From: Enchytraeus crypticus
Taxonomy: Eukaryota > Annelida > Clitellata > Enchytraeida > Enchytraeidae
Direction of reading: 5' to 3'
Assembly: GCA_905160935.1 (NCBI GenBank)
Contig: CAJHZI010000484.1
Span: 240,001 to 304,000, forward strand
DNA length: 64,000 nucleotides
Position numbers and translations under genes: made by a program. This document shows, in pieces, positions 32,521 to 43,635 of this stretch (positions within the stretch are counted from its first letter, which is position 1; the number at the start of each line of letters is the position of its first letter). The notes under the pieces are model-generated. The model did not search any database. It had not been told where the DNA came from and saw only the letters and a list, made by a program, of their open reading frames with translations.

Positions 32521-33190
32521 CTTTCCTTTCTTGAGAGTGTAAATAATACTATTTTAATATTATTTAACTAGCGTTGATGTGTTATCTGAGATAAAACATC
32601 TAATTCATATGTGAAACCGTTTTGCTGCAGTTAACAAAATTAGAATATTATTTCTTAATCAATTTATTAAAACAGCAAGTGCAAACATCAGAAAAGTGGC
32701 AACTATGCGTTACACAACGCTTCATGCATACAGAATATCAAATGGTGATTAATTAAATAGTAGTTCATGCTACAGTTGAATTTTAAGCAGTTGATTATAT
32801 CTACTAGTAAATATCAGCATTAGACTTGCTTCATGGTTTAAACGACTGGTTTTTTTTAAAACTCGTATCTATTTAGTAACTGTGGCCTGTAGTGTTACAA
32901 CCATTCGGTCGGTTGAACCAGTGCAGTAATTGTTTAACAGGTGTGAAAATGATCTTCATGCAGACTATTCGATATGAGATGAAATTAAAAGGACACTTTT
33001 TACTTAATTTTAGCTTTGGAACAAAGGAAAAACAAATTGTAACGCAGTTCTCCGTACTTGATAGTCTAATTTTCTTTTAACTCTTAGAAGGAATTTGATC
33101 AATTTTCACAATTACACTAGCTAAAAACAAGCCTAATTAGTTTCAACGCTCTATTACTCGTGCTTTAGATTTAAGATGAAAGAGTACTCC
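32521..33190. other. Intergenic DNA between convergent RPL27A and MPG
   Basis: AT-rich; nothing recognised. Confidence 0.4.
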
Positions 33191-33273
33191 ATTGGTGAGT
33201 GCCTAGGCTCCAGCAATTGCTACAAAATCCCGACCCTAGCTAAACTGAGATCCAAATAAAGATGATGATGATG
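33191..33273 (+). mobile_element. Family A repeat, internally deleted
   Basis: GGTGAGTGCCTAGGCTCCAG joins directly to CCCGACCCTAGCTAAACTGA and ends in GATGATGATGAT just before the MPG stop codon. Confidence 0.65.
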
Positions 33274-33277
33274 ATTC

Positions 33278-35658
33278 TTAGTTCAATGACGACATTTCGA
33301 CTTTTTTGTCGATGACGCTGACGCAGGGATTTCCTCTGATGTAGAATCGTAGTGGCTTGTCTCTCCACACGGAGGCGGCGGCTGAGAGACCAATCCTAGC
33401 GCAGGATACAATCCTATCTTCTTCCACTTCCTCATCCGATTCCACATACAACATGTCGCTGGTAGTCATGTCAACAGTGTTACCATTCTGCTTGGTAATG
33501 TTCAGGGCCTTAGACAACCAAATATACACTCTTGCAAAGTAAAATATTCTAGTTAGTTTAATCAACACTGTGCTGGAGATCATCATGAACAACACAGTGC
33601 TGAAGATAATCTAGTTAGGAAATTTTGATTTAAATTTAATTTACTTATTTTGTGTAATTTCATATGAAAATATTTAATTAATCAAATTTGCATTATTTAT
33701 CAAGTAATTTCAGATAAACTTCATTAAAGTAACCCTAACGAATAATTAAAATGTTTCATACTTCTTCCACCTCTACAATAGTAAAAACAAATAAATAGAT
33801 CATAATTCTCAGAGATACCTACCAAGCTAGCGAGTTATAATTAGAGATAGTTATAAATGTGGCGAGTCATTAATTAAAGATAGACTAATTAGAGATAGAT
33901 ATCAAGGTGGCTAGTCATTACTTAAAGATAGAAATCAAGATGACTAGTCATTAATTAGAGATATATAACATAACATTACATAACATTACAGAGTCAGGAA
34001 GCAATTATATGCTTGTTTAAGACTCATCAGGCTTTTAACTAAAACCAATTAGTATTAATCAAATCATACAGACTTCATGTTAACATGCCAAATTTATACA
34101 TAGCCTATGTATAACCCTGAACATGCGATTAGCTTCTAATTTACATGTTCTTATGTTTATCATATTTATTTTTAAAGGCATTCACTGATTCTGCTTCCAC
34201 AATTTCGCTTGGCAAACTATTCCAAGCATTTATAACTCTCTGACTAAAGAAAAATTTCCTTAAATCTAGTCTACTTCTACATTTACTAAGTTTATAAATA
34301 TGTCCCCTTGTGTTTCTATTGTTTGATAAATTAAACCAAATACTATGGTTAACTTTGCTGAAGCCTTTGAGTATCTTAAAAACTTCTATTAATCTCCTCT
34401 AGATTACCAAGATGTCATTAAATAATATCAGTTATAGCAAGATAATCAAATACCATGGTTAGCTTGGAAGGTCCATTGCACAGCTGATGATCTTTAAGCT
34501 TATCCACGTTTTTGAGTTTCTTTGCTCGCTCAGATCTCATAATGTCGATACCATCTAAGGGTTCAAGGCCTCTAATTAGCACACCTGCACCGTCACCTGT
34601 TCTCCATACACAAAACAGTCTTAGAGATTATTAAAATAGACAATTTATTTAAACTTTTGAAAAACACATCTGATATAATTATACATAAACTGTAAGCCAA
34701 TCTTTATTAAACTAAATCCTAAATGAAGTAATAATTATAATATCTTAACTAAATATTTTTATTTTATTAATTTCGATTAATTTAAATTTCAACAGATATT
34801 ATATTAATTACTTGGATTGGTTTGTATAGATCTCAAGCATTCTTACCTAATTATTATAACTACAAGAATATATTATGCACCTTATAGGTTATAACATTTA
34901 ATGTAATTACTAATAGAAAAGTAGACTAACTTTAACTGAAAAGGCATTAAGTTAATAGTAACTCTAACTGCAACTGAAAGGATTACTATAATTAACTTTA
35001 ATACTAACTAAAACTGAAAACTGATGGTATATATATTGCATTGTTGTTAACTGAAACAGCAATGAAATACCATCTTAATACACTAAATTATTTTAAAGAA
35101 TATACCGCTCCCTTCCTCCACAACACACATAATGTTGATGTGTGCTGTGGGGAAGTCTCTGACATCAACCTTTGATGAGGAAACATACGCTAAACCTTTG
35201 TTATCATTATTATCATTCAGCTCACCTCGGCTGGAAATATTCATGCACGTGTACATGCCGTACGTCATGTAACAGTATGCCGTCCCTGGCGGCATGTACA
35301 AAGGTTCAACGCTTGCGGTCCTTCTCCCTCCATGAGTAGATGATCCCATATCTTCTCCCCCAGCGTAAGCTTCCGTTTCCACAATCCTTCCACTTACTAC
35401 TCCTCCTCCTGCCAGATGGCTCACCAATTTTTTCCCGAGAAGATACTTGCACAGCTCAATGCAGGGTTTGTCGTAGTGAGCACGGGAAAATTTCCCGTTT
35501 TGTAATGCATTGGCGACAACTCTAGTTATTTTATTTGGAATCGCTTTACTGGCAGGCATATTTCTCTTGTTTCTTTTCTTTGCTGAATCTGACGTGCTCT
35601 CTTTAGAAGATGATGAGATTTCATCGTCTTTTATCTTACGTTTTTGGGGAGCAGGCAT
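33278..35658 (-). CDS. MPG: DNA-3-methyladenine (alkyladenine) glycosylase, 3 exons
   Basis: Minus-strand exons 35658-35226, 34596-34454 and 33508-33278 join to 268 residues (human 298). The donor CCGAG/GTGAGC at 35226 is chosen because it gives NISSR-GDGAG, matching the family, although the frame stays open to about 35083. A lysine-rich N-terminal region precedes the domain. Catalytic Glu is in RIVETEAY (E96, with Y98 for intercalation); TYGMYTCMN and LIRGLEPLDG follow, and KPLRFYIRGNPCVSV closes it. The enzyme excises 3-methyladenine, hypoxanthine and ethenoadenine to start base-excision repair. At the position of human His136 there is Ser107, with a His two residues later (SSTHGG). MPG is head to head with MMAB. 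Confidence 0.94.
33830..33965. repeat. Short degenerate tandem repeat in MPG intron 2
   Basis: Imperfect copies of TAGTCATTAATTAGAGATAG. Confidence 0.6.
33960..34400 (-). mobile_element. LINE fragment, ORF2 C-terminal region
   Basis: On the minus strand a decayed frame reads LIEVFKILKGFSKVNHS, NTRGHIYKLSKCRSR, LRKFFFSQRVINAWNSLP and EIVEAESVNAFKN, the conserved end of CR1/Rex-type LINE polyproteins. The 3' side ends in ATGTTATGTAATGTTATG repeats. Located in MPG intron 2, same strand. Confidence 0.72.
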
Positions 35659-36537
35659 ATTCTGAAATTATCAAGGGGCAGGAAGAGTTATTGAGTTTAA
35701 TTAAATCAAGTACCCTATGCTTGTACTGTATTCAAGACATTTCATTAATTCACTTACAATTTCTGATATTATATAAAGCCAAACAAGCAGAACTTTTTAA
35801 AAAATAATAGTACAAAAGTAGCAATTCAATTACAGTTATTAACTTGCTTTTATTATCGTAGTGTATACATAGAAACAATCTTTTCTGAGAACGCCGTCTG
35901 GCAGTGCAGATTAATTTTATTGCCTAGCTTTATTTAAGCCAAAACTACATCTACGTTAAAGAAAAATTGTTATATAATAGTATGCTAGACAGATAGTAAG
36001 TGAACCAAAAAATAATGGTCATCATATTATATTAACTTCGATAATATTTAGGTCTCAAAGTCAATAAAGCACTGAAATTACTTAATCAAATATCATAGTT
36101 TAATAAATTACTGACTTCAAACCTAATCCGAAATAAAACTGCAGCACAATTTGTCGCTGTCAGCGCAAACGACTCGTTCAATTTCCTAAATAGCAAACTT
36201 CTCAACGTTTTACACTGATTTGCAGCATCAACACTTTGCAATGTTTACATTTTCAAACGTTTACGTGCAAAGTTTAAGTGCAAGGTTGTAAATTTTAACT
36301 AAAGCAGCACATCTCCCCGTTTTACATTTGCACATACGAGTTTCTTGAAGAAATATTGGCTAGATTAAAATTTGTATAGACACTATCACCTCATTGTGTT
36401 TTATAGTATTCAGATTAACTTATTATTTAATGCTACAGCAGCTGCATGAACTTAAGTTGAACTTGAATTCAGGATCAGGAGGCTAAGTTGGTGTTAGTGA
36501 TCCTGTGTTTATTTATTTTTCAAGGTCGACTGCAGTG
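35659..36537. promoter_or_regulatory. Intergenic region of the divergent MPG/MMAB pair
   Basis: 879 bp between two start codons facing away from each other. AT-rich, no TATA box I would defend. Probably holds both promoters. Confidence 0.4.
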
Positions 36538-39500
36538 ATGGAGGCAAGAATGATGTTACAAAGTTGCCGGAGATTACTCCATTTCAACGTATATCCTACT
36601 ACACGGGTTTTCTTTAGGTCTGCATCCTTTCTAGTAAATCTTTGGGTACCAATGTTCATGTGTATATGCATTTATTCATTTTAGGATATAAATCTTTCAC
36701 AATCAATTCTGCAGGTTGTCCGGTGTAAAAACAAATTGGCAGGCCTGAATGATGCTTTATTTGTTAAATATATTTCTATTTATATATTTTTCAGTATATA
36801 TAGTGCACTGCCAAGTGGCAGGTTCAAGGTATATATTCACACTTAAAGTCTGTTTTCTCGCTCCATTAGAGCACTCCATAGATCAACAAGTTAATCCCTT
36901 CACAAAGTCTATGCCTTATCCATACCTTATGTAGCCTATAGCTTGGGAAAAATTTGGCTTCTGAGGTGGTTTCCCGTTACCTTCCTCAGTTAGGTGGATT
37001 AATTACCATTTAATCCTGGGGAAAATATTTCAAGGTGACGTGGGTCCCCCTTGCCATCCTCATCTACTGCCTTTAGTCGCCTCTTACGTACACGCGGCAG
37101 ATTGTTTGCGGTTGCCCAATTCTGCAGTGGTCCAACCACACCTGAGCACAACACGGGGATATATATATATATATATATGGTAAATGTATGAGTCAATAAT
37201 TACAGACTGTTTTGATGTCCAATCTCCACAATGAAAGGATTCGTTAGTCGCATTAAAACGTTGGCACGAAAATGAAGAGGTTTTAAGAGTTTTGTTTCTT
37301 AATGTACTTTATTAAAAGTTGATTAATTCAGAATCCATAAATTATTTAATTAATATTAAAATATAAATTGGTATTATAATTATAATATGGTATGCATGCA
37401 TCTAGGAAGATGCATGCATACCATAATTTGAATATTTAGGTTTTGAACGATGCATGCTTTTACCGATGTATCCACACTTACACGTGGACCATAATAGAAT
37501 AAGAAGGTAGCATGACATATATGTGTTATAGGTTTAGTTAAACAAATGAAAAGAATTCTGCTTATTAATTTATTTGCCACCTGATTGCTGTATCGATTAC
37601 TATTTAATTTATTTTCTATACTTTTCATTTTAGTGTCATCTTAAGTGTGAAACTTTGTAATCAACTCAACAAATTTCTGACTTTGATGTGTAAATCAGAT
37701 GTTCTTGTTACATAAAATGCTCCATTGTACAATTAAGATTAATACTGTATACATTATTTCTTCTTGAATTCCAACCTAGTCTTAAAAATTTTGGTAGCTG
37801 CAATAACGTTGTACTTTACTTTCTTTTCAGCTCTGATTCCACCAAGGCTCCGAGACTTTATACGAGAACAGGAGATAAAGGTTTGTAGTTTGTAATTGCT
37901 AGTGTATAATATTTATAGTTGCAGTTACTTAATTTTATTAAATCTACTGCAACCCAGACTTTATTTTAATGAAACTGGTATTGTTTCTTCATTGAACATA
38001 TTATTAGCAAATATCAATGCTAATTGCTTTAGTTTTAATGGCAGTTAAATTTTAGTGGTTTTTTTATTTGATTAATTTCTCCTCAGAGAACAAAGCAAGA
38101 TCTAGGAACAAGAAGAACTGTACCAAGAACCAGAAATCAGATTGAATACATCGACAATTCTTCACTTGATAATTAATATTGTTAAAGCCCTTAAACTTTA
38201 TCTTTAGCATCGTGATTTTACAATGTGTTTGTAGGTAGCTTTATAGTGTAAAGTAATTTCTGCAGATTAGGTGCTTTAATGTAGATAAGCCACAATATTC
38301 TTACAATACTCTGCTGTTACTTAGGTACTTCTGCAACCTATACTGGAGAGAGAAGAGCGAAGGATGACAGACTGTTTGAAGCTTTGGGAGCAACGGATGA
38401 ACTAAGTTCTTGTCTGGGGTATGATTTAAAATGTTCTATATTATAGTTATTATTATATTATTATTATATTATATATTACATAATTATGTATTATATATAC
38501 ATGTATATATAATTTACAATGTATATATTAACTATGTTATGATTAACTTGTATGAATTAATATGTGAATTAAAGAAACTTTCATTCAGGAAATTGAATGC
38601 AAAATTATGTTTAGAAATATATTATGCTTAGCTGACTACTAACAATTCTAAATAACTATCTTCTAAGCATTTGTTGGTTTTTTATATTCCCTTCTATATT
38701 TATGTGTCTGAAAATATATGGTAGGCTTTTGTAGGCATTTGAAATGATATATGTAAATCCTATTTGCTTTTAGATTTTTAAGGTTAGACATATTTTTACT
38801 ATCTTGTTCTGTAGTTTGTTTCTGATATGTATTTGAATGTCTTAATAACGTAGGGGTAACGTCGTGAGGTTTTAAATTATTGACCCTGAGGTTAATTTAA
38901 CTCTCGTGGGTTCGAATTCCAGCCGCGCCGATCTGAGAGTAAAATCTCTGACATTCATGGGACTGATTACACAGAAAATGGACTAAATTGCCTCATGGTT
39001 TAAACATGTAATATTAAAATGTGATAGATATCAACGTAGTAGATCATTTTACTATATAGTGTGTGTTTACTTTTTTACTTTTTAGTCTTAATATTTTGTT
39101 TTCTTTTACTGTTTGCTCTTCAGGTTGGCCAGGGAATTTGCCGTTGATGCTAAAGTTGACTTCGCAGACAGACTTGAAAAGGTTTGATGCAGAATAGAAT
39201 TTTAGTATTTTTACCTTATTAAGATGGGAAATTTTTGTTTACTCAAATAAACTTTACAAATGAAAGTGTACACCAGGGTGTATAGTAGTCAGTGTGTTGT
39301 AGTATATAATTTATATAATCTACAGTTAATTAGTTAATAGTTGCATGTTGTATCCAGGAAGAATAGACCAACCGTGGACTGCAAAAAATGTCGTAAAAGG
39401 CAACAAAGCACTATGAACCAAACAAATGTCAGAATGAGCATTCAGTTGACGAGTGCCTAAACTCTAGAACTTGCTACAAAATCGTCCAATCCTGACCATA

Positions 39501-42357
39501 GTTAAACTAGGGTTCAATGGAAGATGATGATGATGGTGAGTTAATACTATCTGCCATTAAGAGAAGCCAGTAGTTATTTGCAGAAGAGAAATAAAATCCA
39601 TGACATTGGAGATGCTCCAACCTATAATATCTTTAACTTTGTCTTTTTTCTATGAAGTAGTTTATTTATTTATTTATTCAATATCAATTTTGGTGTCCTT
39701 ATTAAACAAATAAAATAAAAATAAATTGACCACTTCTCTAAACTCTAAACTAAAGTACTCTGGAGAGCTTGGATCAATGTTTTGATTGATTGATTTCAGA
39801 TTCAGTGTGTTCTGCAGGACCTTGGATCAGCCATTGCTACGCCTCGTTCATCAGCGCGTGACTCTCATTTGAGTAAGCCAAAAATTTAATAGTAAATTTA
39901 AAAAAAATTTAATATATAAAAAATGTAACTATTGTACCCGGTTAATTAAATTACTAATTTCCGGTAAACTTCTGGTAAATTTCTCTTAAATGTTCTCTTA
40001 AAGCCCTTAAGCTTTAATGTGTATATCGCTCATTGTGTAAGTGCAATAGGTGTGATGTCAGGAAATATTAATTGGTTTATCTTGAGATTCTGGAATAATT
40101 TCCCAGTAGAACTGGCCATAAAATTAAGTCTTGGACTTTCAGAAGGCTAGTAACACAGATAATTGAATAAACTCTCTAAGGGTTAAACATTTGGTATTAA
40201 AAATGAAACGTTTTATCACAGATAAAATTTCTTCATAATATGTGTTTAACTTTATCTTTAAATCGATTTTGCGAGAAGTACTAGTAAAAGTTTGTAGAAT
40301 AACTTTATAATGTTTCATTATTCAGAAAGTTGGCATGAATGTAGTGGCGCGTTTGTTTCATGTAAACATTGCAGAAGCGACATCGTTTAGCAAGGAGCAA
40401 GTGGTGGAGCTTGAGAAATGGATAGATGAATATCAGGCTGCGCTGCCTCCTTTAAAAAACTTCATCCTGCCAGTGAGTGTAATTTGTAAAATGTATAGAA
40501 TAGATATAGAGTAAGATAGATATAAATAAAATGATATAAAATAGATATGTAAATATGTAGTAAATATATGTAGACCATACTGTGAGAATCTAATGTCCAT
40601 ATTTCGGACAGAAGATGTTTTGTGGGATATTCCTGGTAATGTGCAGAATAGTAATTAAATAAACTAATGAAGTAAATAGTTTCTAGAAAGTTCAGGATCT
40701 TCGGAATATTTTAAATGTGCTTAATGTAATATTTCTCTGTCTCTTTCTCTCTCTCTCTCTCTTTCATCTCTATCTCTCGTGCATAATCTATTATCATATT
40801 TCTATCATCTCTGTTCAATTTGTTTTGTGCTGTGACCAGTTTATTTACTTGTAGTGTCTTGTCATGGATGACTGTGTCACTGCGTTGATTGATCTGTTGT
40901 GTGTGTAGTCAGGTGGTAAGACGAGCTCACAGCTGCACATTGCTAGGGCCGTGTGTAGACGCGCCGAGAGAAGGTTTGATTCTATCTTTTATTAGTTTTT
41001 ATAAAACTTATAAAAAAGGAGGCAGGGACAGGCCGAGATTAGGTATGTTAGATGATTTAAAGACTCACGCATATGTGGAAATGAAGAGGAAAGCGGAAGA
41101 CAGAGGAGAGAGGAGGCTTTATATACCATGGACCTGCCAGTAGGCAGTGCACTAAGAGAGAGAAGTTTATTACTTAAGGAGCTACGCTTGGTTGGTAATG
41201 CATAGCTTCTTTTAGCAACGTTTCTTAACATTGAATACGAATGTTGGTTTAGTGGGGGCAAAAGTGGAGCAAGCAAGTGGACTGGAATATAACAGACTGC
41301 CCTAAATAGCTTGTTATCAGCTGACAGGCAGAGATGCTCAAAAGTTAGCCCTTTTGTTATAGAAACCAGCCTTTTTACATGTCTTAAAAATTAAGGTTTG
41401 ATTTTTATCTACTTTGGTAGGATAACTCTGTTATTGTAAAGCCTATAAAGATTATATCTCCAATTTAGCTCCTATTATCTCTTGGTTTATTTGCTATTTA
41501 TATAGCAAATAAACCAAGAGTAATGTAGTAAGAAGAAGAAATAAAACAGTCTACAATATAAATTGTAGACTGTTTTATAGTTTTTCTTACTACATTATTC
41601 TTACTATTCATTATTTATTATTCTTCCATCTGGGTGGGCCTTTATGACGCTTGCAGTCTATGATTGGTCTATTCTTCAGCAATCTGGACACATTATGGGC
41701 CATTATTATATAGTTAATAAAGTCTTATATTTAATTGTATTGTTGTAGGGTTGTGCCGCTTGTTAGAAGCTCTCAGGTGGAGAATGAACCGTGTAAATAC
41801 CTCAACAGGTGGCGCTATTTTATATTTTATTAAATTTTATTTATATTTTATATTTTAGTCATTACTTTGATCAAATAACTACTTTCTCTCAGCCATTTGT
41901 ATAGTGATATAAAAATCTAATGCAAGTCGGTTTTCATTAAGACCTGCACGTCTACTTAAAAACATGGCTGAAATATTACTGTCACCATTGATTTGCGTAT
42001 GGATTCTTTTCAAATTAAAATGTGATATAAATATTAACTTAAAGACTGCTGTATTTCTATTCGTATTTTATTTTATTCTATTTTATTGCATTTTAATTTT
42101 ATTCATATTCGTATTTTATTTGTATTTCTATTTGTATTTTATTTCCTATTTTATTTTATAGTATTTTATTTTATTCTCATTCGTATATTGTTCGTATATT
42201 TATTCGTATTTCGTATTTGTATTGATTTTGTTTCAGGTTAAGTGACTTTCTGTTCGCTGCTGCACGCTACGCTTCATTCAAAGAGGGAAAGGCGGAGAGA
42301 GTTTACAACAGGGTCAGTGAAGAAGTTAAAGAAAGCTCAACCATAGACTCGTCTTAG
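36538..42357 (+). CDS. MMAB: Cob(I)yrinic acid a,c-diamide adenosyltransferase, mitochondrial, 9 exons
   Basis: Exons 36538-36617, 37831-37880, 38325-38418, 39124-39181, 39800-39872, 40375-40472, 40909-40973, 41749-41808 and 42237-42357 give 232 residues (human 250). A basic N-terminus ([16 protein letters not shown]) fits a mitochondrial targeting peptide. Then come the ATP-binding TRTGDKG (38-44), [40 protein letters not shown] and [20 protein letters not shown] (152-171). R164, R168, R169 and E171 align with human R186, R190, R191 and E193. The enzyme transfers adenosyl from ATP to cob(I)alamin, making the cofactor of methylmalonyl-CoA mutase. For exon 6 the acceptor at 40374 is preferred over an AG at 40325 because it gives the exact family length. 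Introns carry SINE and LINE pieces and two stacked palindromes. Confidence 0.95.
36800..37162 (-). mobile_element. Family B repeat, nearly full length
   Basis: On the minus strand: CCGTGTTGTGCTCAGGTGTG head, AAGAGGCGACTAAAGGCAG, GGGAAACCACCTCAGAAGCC, GGATAAGGCATAGACTTTGT and CTGCCACTTGGCAGTGCACT at the end. About 360 bp, in MMAB intron 1. Confidence 0.8.
37387..37424. repeat. Perfect 17-bp hairpin, 4-base loop
   Basis: ATGGTATGCATGCATCT and its exact complement around AGGA, in MMAB intron 1. The arms themselves contain the palindrome GCATGC. Confidence 0.88.
38848..39062 (+). mobile_element. Family F SINE
   Basis: ACGTAGGGGTAACGTCGTGA, B box in GTGGGTTCGAATTCCAG, then GATAGATATCAACGTAGTAG and ATCATTTTACTATA. 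MMAB intron 3. Confidence 0.8.
39352..39537 (+). mobile_element. Family A repeat
   Basis: CCAGGAAGAATAGACCAACC, GGCAACAAAGCACTATGA, CTAGAACTTGCTACAAAAT, TTAAACTAGGGTTCAATGG and a GATGATGATGATGG tail. MMAB intron 4. Confidence 0.75.
40020..40245 (+). mobile_element. Family F-like SINE, strongly diverged
   Basis: TATCGCTCATTGTGTAAGTG, TGGAATAATTTCCCAGTAGA, then AAACATTTGGTATTAAAAAT. MMAB intron 5. Confidence 0.5.
41018..41162 (+). mobile_element. LINE 3' end
   Basis: Frame [20 protein letters not shown] then [20 protein letters not shown], stop, and GCAGTGCACTAAGAGAGAGA. Inserted in MMAB intron 7. Confidence 0.78.
41479..41598. repeat. Two stacked perfect palindromes
   Basis: Hairpin 1: CTCTTGGTTTATTTGCTAT (41479-41497) and its exact complement at 41502-41520, loop TTAT. 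Hairpin 2: AATGTAGTAAGAA (41522-41534) pairs with 41584-41596, and inside it ATAAAACAGTCTACAAT pairs exactly with 41562-41578. The two lie one base apart in MMAB intron 7. Confidence 0.88.
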
Positions 42358-43373
42358 GCGTTAAATGTATAAGTCTATATGGCGTAGAACTACCTGCTGA
42401 GATATAATTGACTTGAAACGTCCCTGACATCGACTTTGGGCGTAGAATTGGGCGCTTAATTTTAATCGTATTGTATTGTATCTACATGTATTTAGTATTC
42501 TTTAGTATTCACTGTGGTGGGCCTCATTTTCACTAAATAGTCAGTATTCGGCCTGGCTGTTAGAAATGCAATAGAAATTTGTGCTATAACTTGTAATGTT
42601 GACTTTCTAGTTGATCGAGGATGTGATATGTTTGAGCGACATAGAAACGTTTAGAAGGAATTTATGCATTTGACCAGTGTGCTAGAGAGTTCGATTAATG
42701 GATCAAGAGTGAAAGTGTAAGTACATTATTTGCAAGTCATTTCTTGTACAAAGGTTCCGTTGTTATTAACATCTAGATGCTAAAGTTCCACAGTTATATA
42801 ATTAATTATTCTGGTTATACTAAACTGTTTCAATAGTTTTGTTGTGCTTGAATTTAAATAATCTTAAGTTGCCCCTAATGTTTGGTGCCAAAATTGTTTT
42901 ACTGCATGTCGCAATGCTTCCAACGATATGTACGTGTTGTCTACAACACTTAGATATAAGTTATAGTCCCTGACAGTGCCTTTGTGTGAGGAACGGATTG
43001 TGGAAATCCATATTGTGTGAAAAGAACTGTTAGTTGAAATCTATATTGTGTGTATCAAATGTAACATTTATTGTTAAGACGGTATTACGCTTGCATTTGG
43101 TTTATAGCATTCTATGAAATACGTAGTATATACAGACAACTTTACTATCATTTCAGGATTGATTTCTTGACGTATGTTCTTGCAATAACAGATAAACCGA
43201 AATCTTTACTTCTATAGGTATATGAGTTACAATAAACTTGTCTTTGAATAATGTTCTCGTAAAGATAGCAAAATCAGAATTTCTTGCTGTACAATCTCCA
43301 CACATCGACCCGAAAGTAGAGATCTTGTAACTCTATGTGCTACTCTGCAATTTCTCTAGAAATTTTGAATGTC
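42358..43373. other. 3' flank of MMAB
   Basis: AT-rich; a possible polyadenylation signal AATAAA lies near 43231, but distance makes it doubtful. No gene seen. Confidence 0.35.
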
Positions 43374-43635
43374 TCAATAGCGCCATGGTTAGAGGTGTAG
43401 ATAACGTCATGAAATTTTAAATGACAGATCCTGAAGGTGAATTGAACCCTCGTGGGTTCGATTCCTGGCCTCGCTGATATGAGAGTAAAATCTCGGACAT
43501 TCACTGGACTGGTTATATGGAAAATGGACAATATAATATTGCCTAACGGATTTTATAATATTGCCTAACGGATTTACCATGTGGTATTAAAAGTGATAGA
43601 TATCAACGCAGTTGATCCTTTCACTATAATGTGTG
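43374..43635 (+). mobile_element. Family F SINE
   Basis: TCAATAGCGCCATGGTTAGA, GTGGGTTCGATTCCTGG, ATTCACTGGACTGGTTATAT, a short internal duplication of TTGCCTAACGGATTT, and GTTGATCCTTTCACTATAAT before a TTA tail. Confidence 0.78.

Noticed and set aside
35083..35225. Extension of MPG exon 1 to a donor at 35105
   Set aside because: It inserts about 40 residues into the conserved NISSRGDGAG stretch; the donor GTGAGC at 35225 restores the family sequence.
40326..40374. Alternative upstream acceptor for MMAB exon 6 (AG at 40324-40325)
   Set aside because: It would add about 16 residues not found in the family; the acceptor at 40374 gives an exact-length alignment.
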